A DNA stretch of 64,000 bases from Pyrinomonadaceae bacterium (GTDB taxonomy: Bacteria > Acidobacteriota > Blastocatellia > Pyrinomonadales > Pyrinomonadaceae), in NCBI GenBank assembly GCA_014380365.1, contig JACMJZ010000031.1:124001-188000 (forward strand), read 5' to 3'. The notes below the pieces were generated by a model that was not told the origin of the DNA, did no database searches, and saw only the letters and a list, made by a program, of their open reading frames with translations. Positions 25,885 through 32,784 of this stretch are shown here, piece by piece (the first letter of the stretch is position 1; every line of letters starts with the position of its first letter). The position numbers were made by a program, and so were the translations under genes.

Positions 25885-26070
25885 TGGGACGATTAATGCG
25901 GAACCGGGAGCGGTAGCGACCAGGTGCTGGATTCAACTTCAAACACTCCGGATCGATTGAGACGCGTTCTCACCTTACTTGAATGACAGCACCCGGTCGC
26001 TACCACCAGCCCACGCGGGCTGCCCGCGCGGGGACCCCGGTCCGCTCCCGGTACCGCATTAATCGTCCCA
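25885..26070. repeat. long palindrome with GACGATTAATGCGG arms
   Basis: Left arm TGGGACGATTAATGCGG followed by AACCGGGAGCGG (25885-25913) and CGACCAGGTGCTG. The right side mirrors it, with CAGCACCCGGTCG and CCGCATTAATCGTCCCA (to 26070). A further GC-rich inner hairpin CCCACGCGGGCTGCCCGCGCGGGG is described here by its ends only. Single copy in this window. Confidence 0.85.
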
Positions 26071-26105
26071 CTGCAAGCTGTGCTCGGAGCCGCCGTATAC
26101 AGGCC

Positions 26106-26141
26106 AGGGAAAAGAAAAGGGCGCACTTACAGTGTGCGCCC
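26106..26141 (-). terminator. Rho-independent terminator for the thiol-protein gene
   Basis: Hairpin GGGCGCAC (26119-26126) / GTGCGCCC (26134-26141), followed on the minus strand by CTTTTCTTTTCCC. It is placed 28 bases past the stop of the gene at 26170. Confidence 0.75.
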
Positions 26142-26169
26142 GAAGTTCATCGCGAGGACGAGATCAAAA

Positions 26170-26787
26170 TCATTCTTTACACGGTTCAATGGCGGCTGTC
26201 TTCGCGTTGAGGTGGTCGGCGATGAACTTATCAGCTTCCGCTTCAATCAACTCGCCATTAACGATCCAGGCCTTCTCCGTTAGCACGTCTCCGGTTTTCG
26301 CAAGCGCTGAGGGGACGAGGAAGATGTTCCAGGGCGATCCCCAACGGCGCGTGTCGCCGGTCAACTGGCGGTAGCCGAAATGAGGCGTCTTCTCGCGATC
26401 GTCACGCGACTCGGATTCGCTAACCACTCTGTAAGGCGGCCCGTTTGGGCCAAAGAAAGCGCTTACTGTATCGCGCGTGCCATACTCGCTGACACCAATT
26501 ACCTCAAAACCCTGCGCTTTGTATTTCTCGTATAGTCGCGCGGCTACCGGCGCTTCGTGCTTCCAGTTACCGCACCAGGGTGCGAAGTAAACAACCATGA
26601 CCAGCTTCTTGCCAGCGACGAGCGAACGCAGATCGACCGGCTTGTTGTCCTTCAGATCGTTGAGCGTCCAGTTCTTGTAGTATACGGTTTTCTCGACAAT
26701 TGGGGAGTATTCATGACCGTCTTGCGCGTAGGTTGACGCCGGCACGAAGGCCAGCGCAACTAGAAATATGAGAATGAATTTCAGCAT
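26170..26787 (-). CDS. secreted thioredoxin-fold protein lacking the second active-site Cys
   Basis: Precursor of 205 residues with a signal peptide (1-21, ending STYAQ). The thioredoxin fold (about 35-190) has the active-site region YFAPWCGNWK, where the second Cys of CxxC is Trp75; only Cys72 remains. The only other Cys is near the C-terminus in EPCKE. It could act as a monothiol reductase or peroxiredoxin-like protein, or be a chaperone-like relative. It is the last of three adjacent thiol-disulfide genes on this strand, followed by a terminator. Confidence 0.8.
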   Translation of the reverse strand: MLKFILIFLVALAFVPASTYAQDGHEYSPIVEKTVYYKNWTLNDLKDNKPVDLRSLVAGKKLVMVVYFAPWCGNWKHEAPVAARLYEKYKAQGFEVIGVSEYGTRDTVSAFFGPNGPPYRVVSESESRDDREKTPHFGYRQLTGDTRRWGSPWNIFLVPSALAKTGDVLTEKAWIVNGELIEAEADKFIADHLNAKTAAIEPCKE

Positions 26788-26816
26788 GAAAAGTTACCTC
26801 CATAAATCCAGCGGTC

Positions 26817-28034
26817 TTACTTAGGCGCCGTGGTTGGCGCTTCGAGCAGCAGTGGTTTGATTACGGCCTCAAACGCTGCCTGACTTCTTTCGCCGAAAAA
26901 TGTCTCGCGGATCAGTCCCTGGCGATCGACTATGTAAGTTGTGGGTAGCGAAAACGCCGGCAACTGCGCGCCCACCGCCTGGCCGCCCGTTACCACGGTG
27001 TAATCCATCTTAAGGTCTTCCTGGAAGGACTGAATCAAATCCGGTGTGTCGTCATAGGAGACTCCGACCACGGTCAACCCTTCGGCATCCATCGCTTTCT
27101 GCATCGCGTTGAGCGCCGGAATCTCCGCGCGGCAGGGAATGCACCAGGTGGCCCAAAAGTTAAGCACGACTACTCGACCGCGCAGATCAACCAAACGCAA
27201 TTGGCTGCCATCCAGTTTCGCGAACTGCACATCCGGCGCAAGTTTGGCGTTAGCGACGTTGCTTGCCGGCGCGCCCTTGCCGGTGGGCTCACCGAGTTTC
27301 AACTTCGACTCGAGGTTTGGCAGCACGCTGGCCAACCACGAGCTCGCGAGCACGGTGACGCGGTTCGTCATCACCAGCAATCCGATTACTATTAGGATGA
27401 CGCCGGAAAAGACCTCGACTTTGTGCAGGTGTTTGCGAAAGCTGCCATAGAAACTAAGAAATTTGTTGATGCCCAGGCCGGTTAACAGAAATGGCACCGC
27501 GAGTCCTGCTGAATAAAAACAGGAGAGCACCAGGCCGCTGCGCCAGCCGCCGGAAGTTGCAGCCAGACCGATGATGCCGCCCAGGATGGGACCGATGCAG
27601 GGCGTCCAACCGGCCGCAAAAGCAAACCCCAGCGTCAACGAGCCGAGCATGCCGCGTGGTTTCTCATCCGAAAAGAAACGCGTGTCTTTGTAGAGTGCGG
27701 ATATTTTGAGCAGTCCAATTAACTGCAAACCAAAAGCGATGATGACCAGGCCGCCAATGATCCTGACCCAGGGATTACTGAGAACCGCGGCGCCAACCAG
27801 GCCGGCTGTGGTGCCGAGAGCTACGAAGATAATTGAGATACCAGCGTTGAATGCCAGCGAGTTGAGGATGACGGCCTTGCGGCTGTTGACGCCTTCTTTC
27901 AACTGGTCGACGCTGACGCCTGAGATTAAGGAGATGTAACCCGGGACGAGCGGCAACACGCACGGCGACAAAAACGAAACGATGCCCGCGAGAAATGAGA
28001 TTCCGATCGTGAATGGGGTGATGTTTGATTCCAT
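26817..28034 (-). CDS. CcdA-TlpA fusion: membrane electron carrier with thioredoxin domain
   Basis: Moves reducing equivalents across the membrane to periplasmic thiols. It has 405 residues from ATG 28034, which matches the family start. Residues 1-230 are a CcdA-like domain with membrane helices, the N-terminal Cys in FLSPCVLPLVPGY and the second in GWTPCIGPILGG. Residues 260-400 form a TlpA/ResA-like domain with the active site NFWATWCIPCRAEIP and the cis-Pro loop FSLPTTYIVDRQG. The fusion ties the transporter to its client domain. It sits between two other thiol proteins and is separated from each by fewer than 75 bases, so one operon is likely. Confidence 0.9.
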   Translation of the reverse strand: MESNITPFTIGISFLAGIVSFLSPCVLPLVPGYISLISGVSVDQLKEGVNSRKAVILNSLAFNAGISIIFVALGTTAGLVGAAVLSNPWVRIIGGLVIIAFGLQLIGLLKISALYKDTRFFSDEKPRGMLGSLTLGFAFAAGWTPCIGPILGGIIGLAATSGGWRSGLVLSCFYSAGLAVPFLLTGLGINKFLSFYGSFRKHLHKVEVFSGVILIVIGLLVMTNRVTVLASSWLASVLPNLESKLKLGEPTGKGAPASNVANAKLAPDVQFAKLDGSQLRLVDLRGRVVVLNFWATWCIPCRAEIPALNAMQKAMDAEGLTVVGVSYDDTPDLIQSFQEDLKMDYTVVTGGQAVGAQLPAFSLPTTYIVDRQGLIRETFFGERSQAAFEAVIKPLLLEAPTTAPK

Positions 28035-28105
28035 TAAGAAGTTCACTTGCAAATAGAAACTCACTAACAATTGTTTGCGGCTTTGCCGCAGGGACTAATT
28101 TGCCC

Positions 28106-29458
28106 CTAGTTCATTCGCTCGGTGGCCTGTTGCGCTTCGGCCGCGTCGACCGGCTCGGCCAGCACGGTCTCGAGCATTTTCCCAAGCGCGGCATTCTCTG
28201 CTTCAGTGGCGCCCATCGCGATATACCGGACATTTCCTCGCCGATCAATTAGAAACGACATTGGAATGGAAAAAACACCGTAGTTCATGTCGTTAACTGA
28301 AGAATCGGCCACCGCGAACCCGTAAGGCAGCCGATTTTGTTTCTTGAACGTTTTCAGATAGGCCAGCTCTTCTGGACGAGTAAGTTTGCGTCCCTCAGCG
28401 TGTCCGAAATAGTTTGTCAGGCCGAGGACGACCAACCCCTGATCCTTGTAGCTTTCGTGCCACAGCTGCAGTTTCGGAAAAATGCGCCGGCACGGCCCAC
28501 ACCACGGCGCCCAGAAGTCCAGGAGCACCACCTGCCCGCGCAAGTCTGATAGCTTTACCGGCGACTGATCGATCCACTGCGCCACAACTATTTCGGGAAG
28601 TGGAGTCGCGGCGGTAACCTCCGCCGTAAAACCTGCACGTGGATCAATAGACTTATCCAGGCCGGCCAGCCGGATGTTAGCCAAACGCAAAAGATTTCCC
28701 GAGGGCAGGGAAACTGCTGTCTTGCGGAGTTCTTCGATGGCCGCGATTGCAGACTGTCTCTTATTTAGCAGAACGTCGGCTTCGGCGCTGAGCGATGTCG
28801 CTTTATAGAGCAGATCATCGCGTCGAAAAGTATTGTACGTCTTGCTGGCGGCCACCAACTTCGCAACCTTGAGCATCTCCTGCGCATGTTTGGACATGCC
28901 CTCGTAAGCCTTCGCCTTTCTTAAGGCTTCGGTAATCAGCGTCTCCATGCCAAACCATTCGGTCAGATTTTGCGGCTCGTTTTTCGCGTAGTTTGCCACC
29001 GCGGCCTCGGCCTGGGGAATGAGATCGCCGCGCGTTGCATAGAGGACGACTACGGCACGGGCGAGTTGCGCGTTCTCGCCGACACTGTTGGTTTTCAGGA
29101 ATCGGCCCATGGCGTCAAGCGCCGCGTCCGCATTGCCCTCGATGTGATAGAGCATTCCGAGGTAGTAAAGATCGCCATCTGCCAGCTTCTTGCGCGACGC
29201 GAGAACCGCTGCAAACTTCGCGGCCAGATCCTTCTGTTCCTGCTTTGTTTTTGCCTCGAGTTTTTGATCGTAGGCGACTTTTAGTTTGTTGAACTCGGCG
29301 AACTTCTGGTTGACATATTCGTTCGCTTCCTCAAACAGAACTTTAGCTGCGCGTTTCTCAGGCGCCGAGCCGTTCTTGTTGTGCGACTGCGCCACCGCGC
29401 CAACACTCAACAAGAGCAGGAGCGCGATCAGTTGAAAGTTTCGAAAAGGTAATTTCAT
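28106..29458 (-). CDS. secreted protein with TPR-like helical region and TlpA-type thioredoxin domain
   Basis: Precursor of 450 residues with a signal peptide (1-23, ending GAVAQ). The middle (about 30-270) is helical, with TPR-like phrases such as YYLGMLYHIEGNADAALDAM. The C-terminal half is a TlpA/redoxin domain with LLDFWAPWCGPCRRIFPKL and the cis-Pro region FSIPMSFLIDRRG. It is likely a periplasmic thiol reductase that docks a partner through its helices. It is first of the three thiol genes, immediately after ThiO on the same strand. Confidence 0.85.
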   Translation of the reverse strand: MKLPFRNFQLIALLLLLSVGAVAQSHNKNGSAPEKRAAKVLFEEANEYVNQKFAEFNKLKVAYDQKLEAKTKQEQKDLAAKFAAVLASRKKLADGDLYYLGMLYHIEGNADAALDAMGRFLKTNSVGENAQLARAVVVLYATRGDLIPQAEAAVANYAKNEPQNLTEWFGMETLITEALRKAKAYEGMSKHAQEMLKVAKLVAASKTYNTFRRDDLLYKATSLSAEADVLLNKRQSAIAAIEELRKTAVSLPSGNLLRLANIRLAGLDKSIDPRAGFTAEVTAATPLPEIVVAQWIDQSPVKLSDLRGQVVLLDFWAPWCGPCRRIFPKLQLWHESYKDQGLVVLGLTNYFGHAEGRKLTRPEELAYLKTFKKQNRLPYGFAVADSSVNDMNYGVFSIPMSFLIDRRGNVRYIAMGATEAENAALGKMLETVLAEPVDAAEAQQATERMN

Positions 29459-29494
29459 TTGGAAGTAGAGCTTTCGGTTTACCCGCGATCACCA

Positions 29495-30664
29495 TCACCT
29501 TACACAGACCGGAGCGAAACGCTCAGGTGCAAAAGCATTCAGCGAACCCGGCGTCGCGCCATCGACCACGGCATCCGCGATCAGCTCTCCGGTGATCGGA
29601 GCCAGCAGGATACCATTGCGATAATGCCCGATCGCATAGAAGAGCCCTTCAATTTCAGCATAGGCCCCGAGTACAGGCAAACCGTCTGGCGTGCGTGGCC
29701 TGAGGCCGGCCCACGATTCCTTCAACGCCAGGGACCCAATCCCCGGAGAGATTTCCATCGCCGCCGCATGGATCGAGCCCACTCCCTCGGCAGTTACTTG
29801 TTTGTCAAAGCCCACATGTTCAGTGGTTGATCCGGCCAGAAGTCGACCATCACGTCGAGGCACGACGTACGCGCGCGGACTGTAAACAACGTGGCTGAAA
29901 ATTGCCGGGTTGGAATCGAAACATAACATCTGGCCGCGCACTGGTTCGATGCCAAGAGCGGGCAATGCACTGTCCGGCGGCAGCACACCCGACTCATCTG
30001 ACGCTGTCAACAGCGAACTCCAGGCACCGGCCGCTATAACTATCCTCTCGGTGGCGACAAAGCCTCGCGAAGTTTCCAATCCGGAAATGCGGCCCCTCGC
30101 GAGTGTCACAGAATTCACTGAGGTGTCGGTTGCCAGATGAACACCACGATTTTGATTCGAAGCTGCGAGAGCTTCTATGAGCCTGCGATTTTCGACCTGG
30201 GTGTCGAGCGGAAATCGTAAAGCCATTAGCACACTTTCGGAGATTGACGGTTCGAGTTTTCTGGCAGACTCAGAACTCAAGCGTTCTACAGAGAGCCCGG
30301 CTTTGGACTGCCAGTCGTAACGCAGGTCGAGTTCCTTCACATCTTCTTCATTCAGGCCCAGGTAGAGTGTGCCGGTAGTTTCGAGTTGGATGTCTATTCC
30401 CGTTTCCTCGAGCAGTTCCGCTGCGAAGACGGGATAGAGATCGCGGCTGCCGCGACAGAGATGGAAAAATTCGTCGGCGGAATCTGCTTCGGCTTGTGGG
30501 GCGAGCATGCCTGCTGCAGCTCCTGACGACTCGGCTCCCAGTCTGTCGCGCTCGATCACGAGCACATCGCGCACGCCGCGCAAGGCCAGGGCACGCGCCA
30601 CCGCCAGGCCGATGACGCCACCGCCAATAATCGCGACCTCAGTTGTCCGCGGTAATTTATCCAT
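29495..30664 (-). CDS. thiO: glycine oxidase ThiO
   Basis: FAD enzyme that oxidises glycine to iminoglycine for the thiazole of thiamine. It has 389 residues from ATG 30664; a GTG three codons earlier is equally possible. The dinucleotide fold is EVAIIGGGVIGLAVARALA. ERDRLGAESSGAAAGMLAPQ is the ThiO-specific loop and WAGLRPRTPDGLPVLG the C-terminal signature. No thiazole synthase or ThiS gene is adjacent. It diverges from the isocitrate dehydrogenase gene across two nested repeats. Confidence 0.9.
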   Translation of the reverse strand: MDKLPRTTEVAIIGGGVIGLAVARALALRGVRDVLVIERDRLGAESSGAAAGMLAPQAEADSADEFFHLCRGSRDLYPVFAAELLEETGIDIQLETTGTLYLGLNEEDVKELDLRYDWQSKAGLSVERLSSESARKLEPSISESVLMALRFPLDTQVENRRLIEALAASNQNRGVHLATDTSVNSVTLARGRISGLETSRGFVATERIVIAAGAWSSLLTASDESGVLPPDSALPALGIEPVRGQMLCFDSNPAIFSHVVYSPRAYVVPRRDGRLLAGSTTEHVGFDKQVTAEGVGSIHAAAMEISPGIGSLALKESWAGLRPRTPDGLPVLGAYAEIEGLFYAIGHYRNGILLAPITGELIADAVVDGATPGSLNAFAPERFAPVCVR

Positions 30665-30705
30665 TACTTCCACTATGACTCATCGGAGGAGCGGAAAAAC
30701 TGGCA

Positions 30706-30776
30706 CGATCCACGAATCAACACGAAGCCTCACTAGAGTTCTTAGTTCGTGTCATTTCGTGTTCTTTCGTGGATCG
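30706..30776. repeat. F5 repeat, copy A (GATCCACGAA arms)
   Basis: Arms CGATCCACGAATCAACACGA and TTCGTGTTCTTTCGTGGATC. A one-armed variant is at 42155-42216. It lies between thiO and the dehydrogenase gene, upstream of both. Confidence 0.75.
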
Positions 30777-30810
30777 TCTTGCTCTGCCTAGTCGAGGTTA
30801 TTGATGTTGT

Positions 30811-30894
30811 GACTTTGGTCTTTGGGCTTTGAAACGTTGTATCCTTAGACTCTTCGAAACAAGTCCAAAGATCAAAGTGCAAAGGCCAAAGTAC
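30811..30894. repeat. inverted repeat ending at the dehydrogenase start
   Basis: Arms ACTTTGGTCTTTGGGCTTTG (30812-) and CAAAGTGCAAAGGCCAAAGT (to about 30892). The right arm ends 4 bases before the ATG at 30897. No Shine-Dalgarno site is left. Confidence 0.75.
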
Positions 30895-30896
30895 TT

Positions 30897-31898
30897 ATGC
30901 AACATCGTATCACACTGATTCCGGGCGATGGCATTGGCCCCGAAGTGGCTTCGAGCGTCGTGCGCATCATCGAGGCGGCGGGCGTGGACGTCGCATGGGA
31001 AACGCATTACGCGGGCGCGCAGGCCCTGGAGAAATTCGGCGAGACGCTCCCGAAGGAACTGCTCGATTCCATTACGCGCAACAAAGTGGCGCTTAAGGGC
31101 CCGGTCACAACGCCTATCGGCAAAGGCTTCACTTCCGTCAACGTGGGCTTGCGTAAAGCGCTCGATCTGTATGCGAATCTGCGTCCCATCCGCGCGCTGC
31201 CAAATGTTCCCTGCCGTTATCCCGAACTGAGCCTCGTGATCGTTCGCGAGAACACGGAAAGCTTGTATGCGGGACTGGAGCATGTGGTGGTTCCCGGCGT
31301 GGTCGAGAGCCTGAAGATTATTACGGAGAAGGCTTCCACGCGCATCGCGCGATTTGCTTTCGAGTATTCGCGTCGCGAGGGCCGCAAGAAAATTACCTGC
31401 GGACACAAAGCCAACATCATGAAGTTGTCTGACGGACTCTTTCTAGATTGCTTCAGAAATGTGGCGAAGGAGTATCCCGAAATAGAGGCTGACGACAAGA
31501 TTATCGACAACGCCTGCATGCAACTCGTCATGCGGCCGGAACAGTTTGACGTAATGCTGCTGGAGAATCTTTACGGCGACATCGTCTCGGATTTGTGCGC
31601 TGGTTTGATCGGCGGACTGGGGTTGGTGCCGGGCGCCAACATCGGTGAGAAGGGCGCGATGTTTGAAGCGGTGCACGGTTCGGCGCCGGACATCGCGGGA
31701 CAGGGGATCGCTAACCCGACGGCGTTACTGCAATCAGGGATTCTGATGTTGCGCCACATCGGCGAGCGCGAGGCGGCTGATAGAACGGAAAACGCGCTGT
31801 TCAAGGTTTTCGAGGAGGGCAGAGTGCTGACGCGCGACATCGGCGGCACCGCGAGGACGGCAGAGTTTGCCGACGCGATTATTCAGCAGATGCGTTGA
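30897..31898 (+). CDS. NAD-dependent isocitrate dehydrogenase-type enzyme
   Basis: Beta-decarboxylating dehydrogenase of 333 residues. ITLIPGDGIGPEV opens it; LDLYANLRPIRALPNVPCRY and VIVRENTESLYAGLEH are the substrate-site stretches of NAD-IDH-like enzymes rather than LeuB, since ENTE and a Ser appear where LeuB has the isopropylmalate-specific region. The catalytic Lys/Tyr region and the metal Asp residues (DNACMQLV and NLYGDIVSD) are present. A short length and NLYGDIVSDLCAGLIGGLG suit the homo-IDH and IDH3-like group. Isopropylmalate or homoisocitrate cannot be wholly excluded. An aconitase gene lies 10 kb downstream. Confidence 0.85.
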   Translation: MQHRITLIPGDGIGPEVASSVVRIIEAAGVDVAWETHYAGAQALEKFGETLPKELLDSITRNKVALKGPVTTPIGKGFTSVNVGLRKALDLYANLRPIRALPNVPCRYPELSLVIVRENTESLYAGLEHVVVPGVVESLKIITEKASTRIARFAFEYSRREGRKKITCGHKANIMKLSDGLFLDCFRNVAKEYPEIEADDKIIDNACMQLVMRPEQFDVMLLENLYGDIVSDLCAGLIGGLGLVPGANIGEKGAMFEAVHGSAPDIAGQGIANPTALLQSGILMLRHIGEREAADRTENALFKVFEEGRVLTRDIGGTARTAEFADAIIQQMR

Positions 31899-32071
31899 TG
31901 GCGAAGGTCCGCTGCCGCCTGAAATCCTCAGATTGAAGCCCCGTTGGTGCGGAATGTTTATTGTATTTACGGAGCTTGGTTCCCGGCGGTAGAGCACATT
32001 CTATTGTCATCAGGCCCTAACGGCGCTCGGACCTTGCCCCACGTGTTAGAATCCCTCATAAGGAGCTTTCC

Positions 32072-32350
32072 ATGAGTACGTCGCTCAACGACAACCCCGC
32101 GATACTTTCAACTTTGGTTGAGAATGGATTGGCTCTTTACGAGAGTCAGTTGAAAGCTGCGCTTGAGCCGGAACATCGCGGTGAATTCGTCGCAATTGAA
32201 CCCTCAACCGCTCGCTATTTTCTTGGCCAAACAGCCACAGATGCACTCGTGGCTGCTCGCAAGGCAATGCCCAAGAGCCAATTCTTCCTCACGCGTATCG
32301 GCAAAAGCTCTGCGCACAAGATAGGCGGCCATGGCACTCGAATCAGGTAG
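32072..32350 (+). CDS. small conserved protein paired with a retropepsin-like protein
   Basis: Cytosolic protein of 92 residues with AAGGAG 7 bases before the ATG. A repeated theme of this family is visible: LKAALEPEHRGEFVAIEPST, then ARYFLGQTATDALVAARKA and FFLTRIGKSSAHKIGGHG. Similar small proteins occur next to aspartic-protease-like genes in cyanobacteria and soil bacteria. The function is unknown. Its 3' end overlaps the next gene by 20 bases, which implies coupled translation. Confidence 0.7.
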   Translation: MSTSLNDNPAILSTLVENGLALYESQLKAALEPEHRGEFVAIEPSTARYFLGQTATDALVAARKAMPKSQFFLTRIGKSSAHKIGGHGTRIR

Positions 32351-32708
32351 AGTTAATTCTTACAGGGAAGCTCTAGTTCAAGTCCGTCTCCGAGACGGAG
32401 CGACGATTGATTGCGTCCTGGATACGGGGTTCGATGGCGGTCTGATGCTGCCTCGCTGGTTTGTAGCACAGATTCAAATTCCAATTGTCGGAGAATTAAC
32501 ATTCGAGATGGTCGCGGGCGCCAGAATGTCAGCCGAAGTCGGCCTAACTGATATTGATTGGCTAGGTAGCTTGCGCCAAGTTGAGGTCATTGTCAGCGAA
32601 AGTGACGATGCTTTGATTGGCACAGAACTGCTAATTGCCACCACCTTAATTATCGATTACACGTCCAGCAGCCTCGCGATCTCAACGCGCGAAAACATCG
32701 GCACGTAA
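32331..32708 (+). CDS. clan AA retropepsin-like aspartic protease domain protein
   Basis: Single-domain protein of 125 residues. The catalytic turn is CVLDTGFDGGLMLP, with DTG; the second flap region is EVIVSESDDALIGTELL, where LIGTE stands for the family's hydrophobic-Gly end. The fold works as a dimer in retroviral relatives. No signal peptide, so it is cytosolic. The gene overlaps the preceding small-protein gene by 20 bases. Proteolytic activity is expected from the DTG but not shown. Confidence 0.82.
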   Translation: MALESGRVNSYREALVQVRLRDGATIDCVLDTGFDGGLMLPRWFVAQIQIPIVGELTFEMVAGARMSAEVGLTDIDWLGSLRQVEVIVSESDDALIGTELLIATTLIIDYTSSSLAISTRENIGT

Positions 32709-32784
32709 CTATGAGCGCGTGTCGCCATCATATTCCAGTATCGTAGGGCTCCTCCATTAGCGACGTTGAACTCGAGAGATTGCC

